Position numbers and translations under genes: made by a program. The notes beneath the pieces are model-generated. The model did no database searches. It was not told the origin of the DNA and saw nothing but the letters and a program-made list of their open reading frames with translations. 64,000 nucleotides of DNA from Dyella sp. C11. Its GTDB lineage: Bacteria > Pseudomonadota > Gammaproteobacteria > Xanthomonadales > Rhodanobacteraceae. Below, piece by piece: positions 56,319 through 64,000 of the stretch. The stretch covers positions 104,184 to 168,183 of the forward strand of contig NZ_QAVX01000005.1 in NCBI RefSeq assembly GCF_003121485.1, in the 5' to 3' direction. Each line of letters opens with the position of its first letter. The stretch's first letter is position 1.

Positions 56319-56641
56319 CAGGAATCGGCTCCGGCCACGTCGGCCGCCATGCGCGCGAGCTCACCGGCGGCCTTCAGGTCTTCGATGATGTCGCAACCGC
56401 CGATCAGTTCACCCTGGATGAAAAGCTGAGGGAACGTCGGCCAGTTCGCGTAATGCGGCAATGCCGCACGCACTTCCGGATCGGCCAGCACATTGACGGC
56501 GTGGAACGTCGCGCCCGCCTCCGTCAGCGCCTGCGCGGCGCGGCTGGAAAAGCCGCACATGGGGAACTGCGGCGTGCCCTTCATGAAGAGCACGATGGCA
56601 TGTTCGGCCAACACAGCCTTGATTCGCTCGTTAACGTCCAT
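56318..56641 (-). CDS. grxD: Monothiol glutaredoxin (Grx4 type)
   Basis: 107 residues with the CGFS active site in TPQFPMCGFSSRAAQ (near residue 29), and the glutathione-binding WPTFPQLFIQGELIGGCDI. These proteins bind a [2Fe-2S] cluster with glutathione and take part in iron-sulphur trafficking. The structured repeat element copy 2 begins 7 bp upstream of the ATG, so the element or its right arm forms the mRNA leader of this gene. The divergent neighbour is sodB. Confidence 0.96.
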   Translation of the reverse strand: MDVNERIKAVLAEHAIVLFMKGTPQFPMCGFSSRAAQALTEAGATFHAVNVLADPEVRAALPHYANWPTFPQLFIQGELIGGCDIIEDLKAAGELARMAADVAGADS

Positions 56642-56647
56642 AACTAG

Positions 56648-56913
56648 GTGCCTGCTTCATATCTTTTCATGGCCCGCATTCGTCGTCTCAGGCCGCCTCA
56701 GAGAGAGCTGAGTCGTAGCGCCTGACTGGTGGTCAGGTCAAGGTTCAGCTCTCTCTGAGGCGGCCTGAGGCGGCGAACCCTATGGGCCGGGTCTATTTGC
56801 CCGCCAGCCTGCGTCATCACTCGGTCGTGTATCGACTTACACTCCCTCGTTCTTTCTTGGCTGGCGGGCAAACAGCTCCCGGCGCGGGCCATGAAAAGAT
56901 ATGAAGCAGGCAC
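56648..56913 (-). repeat. Structured inverted-repeat element, copy 2 (novel family)
   Basis: 266 nt, minus-strand orientation. Outer arms 56648-56677 and 56884-56913 pair perfectly over 30 bp. A stem pairs 56859-56883 with 56786-56809 and encloses the conserved 49-nt core, which matches copy 1 at 44 positions. A perfect 25-bp internal hairpin (56687-56711 with 56745-56769) is unrelated to the one in copy 1 and is capped by CCTGAC/GTCAGG. Only the GGCCCGC/GCGGGCC ends, the stem and the core are shared; the outermost 23 nt of each arm are unique to this copy. It sits between grxD and sodB, in the same orientation as grxD. Confidence 0.87.
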
Positions 56914-57032
56914 GAATCATTCATCGCTAGAATGCAGTTAGATCGATAGTGTATCAGTCGTGCACGGGTCGCCGGTCCTCGGCCATTCCAAGCCCGACCC
57001 CTTTTCCTCAGCCAACGCCCAGGAGCCACAAC

Positions 57033-57611
57033 ATGGCCTTCGAACTCCCCCCCTTGCCCTATGAACAGAATGCGCTGGAACCGCACATCTCGGCGGAGAC
57101 GCTTGAGTATCACTACGGCAAGCATCACCAGGCGTACGTGACCAACCTCAACAACCTCGTCAAGGGCACCGAGTTCGAAAACGCCTCGCTGGAAGACATC
57201 ATCAAGAAGTCGTCCGGTGGCGTGTTCAACAACGCTGCACAGGTCTGGAACCACACCTTCTACTGGCACTCGCTCAGCCCCAAGGGCGGCAACGAGCCGA
57301 GCGGCAAGCTGGCCGATGCCATCAACAAGGCATTCGGTTCGTTCGAGAAGTTCAAGGAAGAGTTCACCAAGTCGGCCGTGGGCAACTTCGGTTCGGGCTG
57401 GACCTGGCTGGTGCAGCGTCCGGATGGTTCGCTCGGCATCGTCAACACGTCCAATGCCGCCACGCCGATCACCGGCAGCGACAAGCCGCTGCTGACCTGC
57501 GACGTGTGGGAGCACGCGTACTACATCGATTACCGCAACGCCCGTCCGAAGTACATCGAGGCGTTCTGGAACCTGGCCAACTGGGAATTCGCGGCCAAGA
57601 ACCTGGCCTGA
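57033..57611 (+). CDS. sodB: Superoxide dismutase (Fe)
   Basis: Converts superoxide to hydrogen peroxide and oxygen in the cytoplasm. 192 residues from the ATG at 57033 ([20 protein letters not shown]) with ribosome-binding site AGGAG. Metal ligands are the His in [15 protein letters not shown], the His in NHTFYWHSL, and Asp and His in [24 protein letters not shown] and the GSGWTWLV segment fit the iron form. Divergent from grxD, with the structured element between them; terminator at 57635-57661. Confidence 0.96.
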   Translation: MAFELPPLPYEQNALEPHISAETLEYHYGKHHQAYVTNLNNLVKGTEFENASLEDIIKKSSGGVFNNAAQVWNHTFYWHSLSPKGGNEPSGKLADAINKAFGSFEKFKEEFTKSAVGNFGSGWTWLVQRPDGSLGIVNTSNAATPITGSDKPLLTCDVWEHAYYIDYRNARPKYIEAFWNLANWEFAAKNLA

Positions 57612-57634
57612 TTCCTCGGGAATCCAGTCGTGAA

Positions 57635-57661
57635 AACGGGGCTCTTGGGCCCCGTTTTTTT
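57635..57661 (+). terminator. Intrinsic terminator of sodB
   Basis: Stem AACGGGGC (57635-57642) with GCCCCGTT (57649-57656) and a continuing T-run. Confidence 0.92.
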
Positions 57662-57687
57662 ATCAGCACACCAGGCCGGCAATTCAA

Positions 57688-57771
57688 TGTAGGAGCGCAC
57701 TTGTGCGCGACCGCCACGATTGACGAACCGGGACACTCAACCCTGCGGTCGCGCACTAGTGCGCTCCTACA
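57688..57771. repeat. Long palindromic repeat, family A copy 3
   Basis: 27-bp arms, 57688-57714 and 57745-57771, one mismatch (CTTG against CTAG), same TGTAGGAGCGCAC arm as the copies at 15873 and 37209. It lies between the convergent sodB and purK genes. Confidence 0.9.
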
Positions 57772-57786
57772 GGGGCTGCCGCTTGC

Positions 57787-58950
57787 TTATTTGTTTTCGC
57801 TCAGCTTGCCGACTGCCGGCTGCGCCTGCTGATCGCGACCCAGCGCGTGCGCAATACCGGAAAGGCGTTCGACCAACCGCTTCGCATCCGGCGCACACAC
57901 CGTGGCGTGACCCACCTTGCGACCCACGCGCGGCTGCTTGCCGTAGTCGTGCCAATGCGCATCAACGGCTTCCAGCACGGGCGCAGCATCGGGCAGTTCG
58001 CCGATCCAGTTGAACATGGCCGACAAGCCGCGCGCCGACGTATCACCCAGCGGCAAACCGAGCACCGCGCGCACATGGTTCTCGAACTGGCTGGTGAGTG
58101 CCCCCTCGATGGTCCAGTGACCGGAGTTGTGCAAGCGCGGCGCCATCTCGTTGCCGAGCAGCTCGCCGTTTTTCACGAACAGCTCCAACGCGAACACGCC
58201 GCCGTATTCCAGTTTTTCTGCCAGCGTGCGTGCCAGATCGGTGGCGCGCGCCTGCAGCGCCGCGATGTCCGACGCCGGAGCCAGGCTCAGCGAGAGCACG
58301 CCGTCGGTGTGCCAGTTCTGCGTAAGTGGCCAGGTGCGGAAATCGCCGTCGCGACCGCGCACGGCAATCACCGACAGCTCGCGATCGAACGGCACGAAGG
58401 CTTCCAGGATGAGCCCGTGTGCCTGCGCCTGCGGACCCAGGGCTGCCCACGCGGCGTCGGCGTCGGCCAACGTCTTGATGCGGAACTGGCCCTTGCCGTC
58501 GTAGCCAAGGCGACGCGTCTTGAGGATGGCCGGCGCACCGACTACCGCCAGCGCCTGATCCAGTTCTTCGCGGGTGTCGACCGTCTTGAACTCCGGCGTC
58601 AGCAAACCGCATTCGCGAAACAGCGTTTTCTCTGCCAGGCGATCCTGCGCCACGGCCAATGCGCGCGGCGCGGGAAATACGGCGACACGCTTGGCCAGCC
58701 AGTGCGCGGTCTCGGCCGGCACGTTTTCGAAATCGAAAGTGACCACGTCCACTTCGCGAGCGAAATGCTCAAGCGCGTCGTAGTCCGTCCAGTCAGCCAC
58801 TACCAGCGGAGCCACCTGTCCGGCGCAGGCGTCGGCGGCGCTGTCCACCACCAGCGTCTTTACACCCAGCGGCGCCGCGGCAAGCGCCAGCATGCGTGCA
58901 AGCTGGCCGCCACCGAGAATGCCGAGGACGGGTTGACGACGGGCGCTCAC
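57787..58950 (-). CDS. purK: N5-carboxyaminoimidazole ribonucleotide synthase
   Basis: ATP-grasp enzyme of purine synthesis that carboxylates aminoimidazole ribonucleotide using bicarbonate. 387 residues. Conserved parts are [29 protein letters not shown], the ATP-binding [30 protein letters not shown] and the metal-binding [23 protein letters not shown]. Its ATG overlaps the purE stop codon (58947-58950). Confidence 0.97.
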   Translation of the reverse strand: MSARRQPVLGILGGGQLARMLALAAAPLGVKTLVVDSAADACAGQVAPLVVADWTDYDALEHFAREVDVVTFDFENVPAETAHWLAKRVAVFPAPRALAVAQDRLAEKTLFRECGLLTPEFKTVDTREELDQALAVVGAPAILKTRRLGYDGKGQFRIKTLADADAAWAALGPQAQAHGLILEAFVPFDRELSVIAVRGRDGDFRTWPLTQNWHTDGVLSLSLAPASDIAALQARATDLARTLAEKLEYGGVFALELFVKNGELLGNEMAPRLHNSGHWTIEGALTSQFENHVRAVLGLPLGDTSARGLSAMFNWIGELPDAAPVLEAVDAHWHDYGKQPRVGRKVGHATVCAPDAKRLVERLSGIAHALGRDQQAQPAVGKLSENK

Positions 58951-59450
58951 GAACGGGGGTCCGGGTTGTCCAGCACGGTTTGCGTCTGGCGGGAACGGTA
59001 GGCGTCCAGCGCGGCGGCGATGGCCGGATCATGCAGCGCCAGCACCGAGGCGGCGAGGATGCCGGCATTCACCGCACCCGCGCGACCGATAGCCAGCGTG
59101 CCGACCGGAATGCCAGCCGGCATCTGGGCAATGGAAAGCAGGGAATCCATGCCGTTGAGCGCCTTGGACTGCACCGGCACGCCAAACACCGGCAGACGGG
59201 TCTTGGCCGCCAGCATGCCCGGCAAATGTGCCGCACCGCCGGCGCCAGCCACGATGACCTGGATACCACGTCCCACCGCTTCTTCGGCGTACTGGAACAG
59301 CAGGTCCGGCGTGCGGTGCGCAGAGACCACGCGCACCTCGTGCGCCACGCCCAGTTCGGCCAGCACGCTGGAGGCATGCTCCATGGTTTCCCAGTCGGAA
59401 CGGGAGCCCATTACAACGCCCACGCGCGGCGGGAGGGTAGTCAATGTCAT
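58947..59450 (-). CDS. purE: N5-carboxyaminoimidazole ribonucleotide mutase
   Basis: Moves the carboxyl group made by PurK to give CAIR. 167 residues from the ATG at 59450; an ATG at 59462 is an alternative. It has [29 protein letters not shown] with the catalytic histidine, [15 protein letters not shown] and [18 protein letters not shown]. Class I PurE, as expected beside purK. Confidence 0.97.
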   Translation of the reverse strand: MTLTTLPPRVGVVMGSRSDWETMEHASSVLAELGVAHEVRVVSAHRTPDLLFQYAEEAVGRGIQVIVAGAGGAAHLPGMLAAKTRLPVFGVPVQSKALNGMDSLLSIAQMPAGIPVGTLAIGRAGAVNAGILAASVLALHDPAIAAALDAYRSRQTQTVLDNPDPRS

Positions 59451-59514
59451 GACCCAAGCCATCCAAAAGGGTTATTGTACGGACTTTCCGCGTCTCGGCA
59501 CGATCCCGCTCCCC

Positions 59515-59787
59515 ATGGACAAACGCTTGCTCGACATCCTTTGCTGCCCGGTCAGCAAGGTCCCCGTCCGCCCGCTCCAGCGTCAGGAGCTTGATGCACT
59601 CAACAAGGCCATCGCGGCCGGCCAGGTCCAGACCGTATCGGGTGCTGCCGTCGGGTCGCCGCTGTCCGAAGGACTGATCACCACCGACCGGAAAGTCATC
59701 TACCGGGTCGAGGACGGCATCCCCGTGATGCTGCCCGAAGAAGGCATCGGCACCCTGCAATTCACCGACTTCCCTGCGGCAGCCTGA
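59515..59787 (+). CDS. Trm112 family protein
   Basis: 90 residues from MDKRLLDILCCPVSKVPVRP at 59515. The N-terminal CCPVSK and the C-terminal VIYRVEDGIPVMLPEEGI are the Trm112/YcaR hallmarks. The central insert (GAAVGSPLSEGLITTDRK) makes it longer than E. coli YcaR (60 residues). Eukaryotic Trm112 activates methyltransferases; the bacterial role is unclear. Divergent from purE. I see no supporting signal for longer in-frame starts upstream. Confidence 0.88.
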   Translation: MDKRLLDILCCPVSKVPVRPLQRQELDALNKAIAAGQVQTVSGAAVGSPLSEGLITTDRKVIYRVEDGIPVMLPEEGIGTLQFTDFPAAA

Positions 59788-59952
59788 CGACCGCCAGGGC
59801 GGCCAGCCCGCAAGAACCCGCGTCTTGTGAACGTGTCGACATATATCGATACGGTGAATGACAGCAGCCCCCGCCATCCCTTATTGTAGGCTGGCGTATT
59901 GTCGTTCGTAGGTTGCCCGCACGTCGGCATCACTTTCAGGGGGTGAAAGGCG

Positions 59953-62247
59953 ATGAAAGACGCCAGTGAACCATCCAACATTGTCAGCCTGAGCCAGCGC
60001 CTGGACCCCTCCAGCGAGCGCGGAGGCGCCCTCTTGAACACCGTCCGGGACATCGCTGGCAAGCGCCTGCAGATCTTGATCAACGGCATGTTCGAGCACG
60101 TGGACGATGCCCTGTTCGATCTGGCCGAAAAGGCCGAGAACAACGCTGCTCAGATGCACTACTTCGACGGCATGCGCGAAGTGCGCAAGCGCCGCCCGAT
60201 GGTGGAGCGCAGCTTCCTCGCGCAGATCTCGCGCGAGCTGACCGATTTCGCCTCCAGCTACCGCAACAACGCGGGCGCCACCAACGGTGTGTCGCTGCCC
60301 GCCGGATCGGTGGAGCTGTCGCTGGTCGCCGACAACGAACTGGAAGAATCGCTGGCCATCACCAGCATGATCGGCAAGAACGAAACGCGCCTTACGCGCG
60401 ACCTGTTCGCCGTGAACCAGCGCCTCTCCGTCATCTACGGCGGCATCAAGATCGACGACGGCACCAACCCGGTGGGTCCGGCCGCGCTGTCGCAGGCCTT
60501 CCGCCAGGCGATGCGCGAGCTCAGCGCCGAGATGCGTGTCAAGCTCATCATCTACAAGCTTTTTGACCGTTACGTACTGGCCTCGCTGGACGAGCTGTAC
60601 ACCGAGATCAACGCGGAACTGGTGCGCGCCGGCGTGTTGCCGCAGCTGCGCCATGAAATCCAGCGCGCGGGCGGCGCCCAGCGTCCGGCCCCCGCGGCCG
60701 GAGCAGCGGCTGGTGCGGAAGCCGTCGAACAGAGCGAGGGCAGCTTCCTCGCCGACGACGAAGCCGGCGCATCCAGCGAACTGATCCAGACCCTGCGCAC
60801 CCTGTTCAGCGCACGCCGCACCACGCCAGTCACCGCGGGCCAGCGCCTGCCGGCCGGCGCCGTGCAGCTGCCCAGCGCGAACGAGTTGCTCGGTGCGCTG
60901 AGCGTGCTGCAGAGCCAGGCCGCCATCAATCAACAGATGCCGGCGAATGCCGGCAACGCGATGGAGCTCGCGGGCGAAGTCCAGCAGCTCAAGGAACACC
61001 TGCTTGCCCAGATCGGCTCCCTGCGCGGTGAAAAGCCGAGCCAGGTGTCGACCATCGACGAGGACACCATCGATCTCGTCGGCATGCTGTTCGAGTTCAT
61101 CCTCGAAGACCGCAACCTGCCGACCGAGATGCAGGTATTGCTGGCTCGCCTGCAGATTCCGTATCTCAAGGCGGCCATCCTCGACCGCAAGCTGTTCGCA
61201 CACCGCCAGCATCCGGCACGCCGCCTGCTGGACAGCCTGGCCGATGCCGCCAAGGGCTGGTCGGCCGAGTCCGATCGCGACCATCGCCTGCACGACAAGA
61301 TCAAGTCCATCGTCGACCGCCTCCTGCAGGACTTCGACGATGACATGACCATCTTCGAACGCCTGTGCGCCGAGCTGCAGGAATTCCAGGACATCAGCCG
61401 CCGCCGTGCCGAACTGGCCGAACAGCGCGTGGCCGAATCCACCCGCGGTCGCGAGAAGCTCGAGCAGGCACGTCGCCGTGCCGCGCGCGAGATCCTCAGC
61501 CGTATAGAAGGCCATAACCTGCCGCCGCTGATCCACGGGATCCTGTCGCGTGCATGGGCCAACTATCTGGTGCTGACCATCCTGCGCCAGGGCGAGGAAT
61601 CCAGCGAGTTCCGCGACGCGCTGCGTTTTGCCAACGATTTCATCGACAGCACCAAGCCGGCCCGCACGCTCGACGAGCGCCGCGCGCTGCGCCAGATGCT
61701 GCCGGGCATCGAACGCGCGCTGCGTCGTGGCCTGGCCAATGTGGCGTTCCAGGAAAGCGACATCGATCGCCTGCTGGCCCAGCTGCATACGTATTACCGC
61801 CACCAGCTCGGCGAAGCCGTGCCGGAAGCCGAAGTGCAGGCGGTGGAAGAGTCCACCACCCTGCCGATTCCCGAGAGCATCCAGCCGATCGCCGAATCCG
61901 AGGCGGAGCTCGCCCGTTCCGAGCCGGAGCCGGAACCGGTGATGGATACGCCGGAGACGCGCCTGGTCGCCGAGCTCAAGCCCGGTACCTGGCTGGAGTT
62001 CGTCACGGCACCGGAAACCATCGAGCGCGCCAAGCTGTCCTGGATCAGCCCGATGAGCGGTCGCTACCTGTTCGTGAACCGTCGCGGCCTGAAGGTCGCC
62101 GACTATTCGCCGCACGAACTGGCCCAGGCACTCGCCACGGGCACGGCGCGCGTGCTTGAATCCACGGCCTTGTTCGACCGTGCGCTGGATGCCATCGTCG
62201 GTCGCCTCAGCCAACCGGCCACGTCCCAGGCACCGACCGAAGAATGA
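59953..62247 (+). CDS. DUF1631 domain protein
   Basis: 764-residue mostly helical cytoplasmic protein. It begins MKDASEPSNIVSLSQRLDP, with an early segment DALFDLAEKAENNAAQMHYFDGM and a middle ILRQGEESSEFRDAL, both typical of DUF1631 (thymidine phosphorylase-like annotation in old databases is unsupported). The last 100 residues (LKPGTWLEFV, LSWISPMSGRYLFVNRRGLK) form a small beta-rich domain of the kind seen in PilZ-like C-termini of this family. The stop overlaps the nadC start by ATGA. Confidence 0.88.
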   Translation: MKDASEPSNIVSLSQRLDPSSERGGALLNTVRDIAGKRLQILINGMFEHVDDALFDLAEKAENNAAQMHYFDGMREVRKRRPMVERSFLAQISRELTDFASSYRNNAGATNGVSLPAGSVELSLVADNELEESLAITSMIGKNETRLTRDLFAVNQRLSVIYGGIKIDDGTNPVGPAALSQAFRQAMRELSAEMRVKLIIYKLFDRYVLASLDELYTEINAELVRAGVLPQLRHEIQRAGGAQRPAPAAGAAAGAEAVEQSEGSFLADDEAGASSELIQTLRTLFSARRTTPVTAGQRLPAGAVQLPSANELLGALSVLQSQAAINQQMPANAGNAMELAGEVQQLKEHLLAQIGSLRGEKPSQVSTIDEDTIDLVGMLFEFILEDRNLPTEMQVLLARLQIPYLKAAILDRKLFAHRQHPARRLLDSLADAAKGWSAESDRDHRLHDKIKSIVDRLLQDFDDDMTIFERLCAELQEFQDISRRRAELAEQRVAESTRGREKLEQARRRAAREILSRIEGHNLPPLIHGILSRAWANYLVLTILRQGEESSEFRDALRFANDFIDSTKPARTLDERRALRQMLPGIERALRRGLANVAFQESDIDRLLAQLHTYYRHQLGEAVPEAEVQAVEESTTLPIPESIQPIAESEAELARSEPEPEPVMDTPETRLVAELKPGTWLEFVTAPETIERAKLSWISPMSGRYLFVNRRGLKVADYSPHELAQALATGTARVLESTALFDRALDAIVGRLSQPATSQAPTEE

Positions 62248-63098
62248 CTTCAGTACAACTCGTTTCCCCGGCGTCCGACCTCATCCAGGCGGACGTCGAG
62301 CGTGCCTTCGCCGAAGACATCGGCAGCGGCGACGCCACGGCAGACCTGATTCCCGCCAACGCCACGGCCAGCGCCACGCTGACCTGCCGCGAGGATGCGG
62401 TCATGGCAGGCATCGACTGGTTCAACGCCTGCTTCCGTCGCCTTGATCCGAAGGTGCAGATCGATTGGACCCCGCGTGACGGCGACCATGTCGCGGCTGG
62501 CTCGGTCATATGCCGATTGAGGGGCAACGCCCGCGCGTTGGTGAGCGCCGAACGCTCGGCACTGAATTTCCTGCAGCTGCTCTCCAGCACTGCCACCGCG
62601 ACGGCAGCCTACGTGGCCGCTGTCGCCGGCACCGGCGTGCGCGTGCTCGATACCCGCAAGACCGTGCCCGGCCTGCGCCTGGCGCAGAAATATGCGGTGC
62701 GTTGCGGTGGTGGTCACAACCATCGCGTCGGCCTGTACGACGCCGTCCTGGTCAAGGAAAACCACATCATTGCGGCCGGTGGCATCAAGGCCGCTGCGGA
62801 AGCGGCGCGCCGCCTGCATCCGTCCTTGCTGCTGGAAATCGAGGTGGAGAACCTCGATGAATTGCAGCAGGCGCTCGCAGCCGGCGCCGACCGCATCATG
62901 CTGGACAACTTCACCCTCCCCCTGATGCGCGAAGCCGTCGGCATCGCCAAAGGCCGGGCTGAGCTGGAAATTTCAGGCAACGTGGACCTGTCTACCATCG
63001 CCGGATATGCGCAGACGGGGGTGGATTTCATCTCGGTTGGCGCGCTGACCAAGCACGTGCGGGCGGTGGACCTGTCGCTTCGCCTGCAGCTCGACTGA
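62244..63098 (+). CDS. nadC: Nicotinate-nucleotide pyrophosphorylase (carboxylating)
   Basis: Makes nicotinate mononucleotide from quinolinate and PRPP in NAD synthesis. 284 residues. Motifs: AEDIGSGDATADLIP, LNFLQLLSSTATAT, DTRKTVPGLRLAQKYAVRCG, GGHNHRVGLYDAVLVKENHI, EIEVENLDELQQAL and ISVGALTKHVRAVDLSLRL. It is coupled to the DUF1631 gene through a 4-bp overlap. Confidence 0.97.
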   Translation: MTSVQLVSPASDLIQADVERAFAEDIGSGDATADLIPANATASATLTCREDAVMAGIDWFNACFRRLDPKVQIDWTPRDGDHVAAGSVICRLRGNARALVSAERSALNFLQLLSSTATATAAYVAAVAGTGVRVLDTRKTVPGLRLAQKYAVRCGGGHNHRVGLYDAVLVKENHIIAAGGIKAAAEAARRLHPSLLLEIEVENLDELQQALAAGADRIMLDNFTLPLMREAVGIAKGRAELEISGNVDLSTIAGYAQTGVDFISVGALTKHVRAVDLSLRLQLD

Positions 63099-63183
63099 GC
63101 ACAGGCAGGGCAACATCCCTTGAAGGCAGGACGTTCACGTCCTGCCTCTTGCAAGGCCGACGCAACGCCTACACTCTCGCGGC

Positions 63184-63591
63184 ATGAGCGAGATTTCCGA
63201 CCTGATTCTTCTTGTGGCGCTGCTGGCCATCATCGGCCTGTGGCTGCAGCTCAGCCGCGGCCGTGAGCAGGCAGCGCAGGAGGCCCGCGCGCAATGTCGC
63301 CAGCACGGCCTTCAACTGTTGGACGAAAGCGTGGGGCTTCGCGGCGTGCGGCTGCTGCGCCAACACGGGCGCCTGATGCTGGAACGCTGCTACACCTTCG
63401 AGGTGAGCATTGACGGCAACGACCGTGAACCCGGCAAGCTCTGGCTGATCGGCCGCACGCTGAGCGGCGTCAGCCTGCCGCCCATTCAGAGCCATCTTCC
63501 TGGCCTGCTCGCCGAACACGCGCCGCCGCCGGCCACGGACAACGTTGTGCCGTTGCGCCCCCGCCTGCGCAAGGACAACACGCTGCACTAG
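63184..63591 (+). CDS. DUF3301 membrane protein
   Basis: 135 residues: one N-terminal membrane helix (LILLVALLAIIGLWLQL), then REQAAQEARAQCRQHGLQLLDESVGLRGVRL and a beta-rich RCYTFEVSIDGNDREPGKLWLIG. This is the DUF3301 pattern. Function unknown. Downstream of nadC on the same strand with an 85-bp gap, a common neighbourhood in Xanthomonadales. Confidence 0.85.
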   Translation: MSEISDLILLVALLAIIGLWLQLSRGREQAAQEARAQCRQHGLQLLDESVGLRGVRLLRQHGRLMLERCYTFEVSIDGNDREPGKLWLIGRTLSGVSLPPIQSHLPGLLAEHAPPPATDNVVPLRPRLRKDNTLH

Positions 63592-63650
63592 CGAATATCG
63601 AAAGGTCATCGCACCGGCAGATGCCGGCACGATGGCGCGGGATACGCGAA

Positions 63651-64000
63651 TTACTTCACCACGCGCAGGAACGGCGCACTGCGCTTGGGCTTCTCGCCCG
63701 TCTGGTCACCTTCCGGCGATGGCGGCGTGTCGTCCGGATCGGGCGACGACGGCGGCGGCTGGTCACCACCTTCGTCAGCCGGGAACATCATGCCCTGGCC
63801 GTTTTCCTGGGCGTAAAGCGCCAGCACGGCCTGAACGGGAATATGGATGTTGTGGCTTACGCCGGAAAAACGCGCCTGGAAGCTGATCCAGTCGTTGCCG
63901 AGGTCGAGACTGGCGACCGCTCGCATGGCCAGGTTCAGTACCACCTGCCCGTTCTTGATCACCTGCGGAGGCACCCGCACACCCTCCCGCGTGGCATCAA
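63651..64000 (-). CDS. sspB: ClpXP protease specificity-enhancing factor (5' end outside window)
   Basis: Adaptor that brings ssrA-tagged proteins to ClpXP. Reading in from the window edge the frame gives DATREGVRVPPQVIKNGQ, then VLNLAMRAVASLDLGNDWISF, RFSGVSHNIHIPVQAVLALYA and NGQGMMF, the SspB core. The Pro/Asp-rich linker and the C-terminal APFLRVVK (ClpX-binding tail) complete it. About the first 25 residues are missing at the edge. An internal ATG/GTG near 63980 is not the true start. Confidence 0.94.
   Translation of the reverse strand, partial: DATREGVRVPPQVIKNGQVVLNLAMRAVASLDLGNDWISFQARFSGVSHNIHIPVQAVLALYAQENGQGMMFPADEGGDQPPPSSPDPDDTPPSPEGDQTGEKPKRSAPFLRVVK

Noticed and set aside
56817-57515. 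Minus-strand open frame of 232 codons
   Set aside because: It is antisense to sodB and continues into the repeat element.
59881-62214. Minus-strand open frame of 777 codons
   Set aside because: Antisense to the DUF1631 gene; the plus-strand gene has a ribosome-binding site, family motifs and coupling to nadC.

Overview
The window is GC-rich chromosomal DNA from a gammaproteobacterium of the Xanthomonadales, most likely Rhodanobacteraceae (Dyella/Luteibacter/Rhodanobacter type). The reasons are the family-typical order of housekeeping blocks (queA-tgt-yajC-secD, infC-rpmI-rplT / pheS-pheT-ihfA-merR-tRNA-Pro, DUF1631-nadC-DUF3301), an Oar-like TonB receptor, and dispersed palindromic repeats of the kind common in xanthomonads. 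Genus is an inference; no rRNA is present.

Layout. 1-4911 (minus): protein export (secD partial, yajC) and queuosine synthesis (tgt, queA), with a 667-bp gene-free repeat-rich spacer inside the block. 4967-8707: two exported proteins (a TPR-like 816-aa protein and a DUF3142 lipoprotein). 8740-13473 (minus): one operon of ABC ATPase, permease, two tandem DesK-like kinases and one response regulator, joined by overlapping start and stop codons. 13760-20633 (plus): class III aminotransferase, PsiF-repeat protein, upp, a sigma-28-type promoter driving a chemotaxis receptor, and an EAL-CBS-GGDEF protein. 20683-27561: prolyl iminopeptidase, a beta-propeller protein, and a divergent pair of FAD-linked D-2-hydroxyglutarate dehydrogenase-like gene and serA, then an unknown exported protein. 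27711-35799 (minus): translation block (tRNA-Pro, merR, ihfA, pheT, pheS, rplT, rpmI, infC, thrS). 36183-37756: sugar-nucleotide epimerase and hemJ. 37818-40338: a 2.5-kb AT-richer islet in tRNA-Val bounded by 49-bp direct repeats, with a Fic/Doc gene and small unknown genes but no integrase. 40450-46214: uvrB, a lone pseudopilin, a lipoprotein, a sterol-desaturase-like enzyme, tRNA-Asn, ppnN. 46579-52626: two TonB-dependent receptors. 53101-64000: OlsF-like acyltransferase, marC, yciK, grxD, sodB, purK, purE, Trm112, DUF1631, nadC, DUF3301 and sspB (partial).

Most interesting signals. (1) Two copies of a previously unfamiliar, highly structured element of about 266 nt (18620-18886 plus; 56648-56913 minus). 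They share a conserved head with compensatory base changes and a long internal hairpin unique to each copy. Outer inverted-repeat arms of 23-24 nt also differ completely between copies yet are self-complementary within each. The layout resembles a retron ncRNA, but no reverse transcriptase is present. (2) A complete attenuator in front of thrS: an 8-codon leader peptide with adjacent Thr codons, an antiterminator arm and an intrinsic terminator. (3) The integrase-less tRNA-Val islet, which displaced the original tRNA 3' end together with its terminator. (4) A candidate small RNA at 52817-52925. Positions, pairings and motifs were read by eye; family names rest on recognised motifs, not on database searches.
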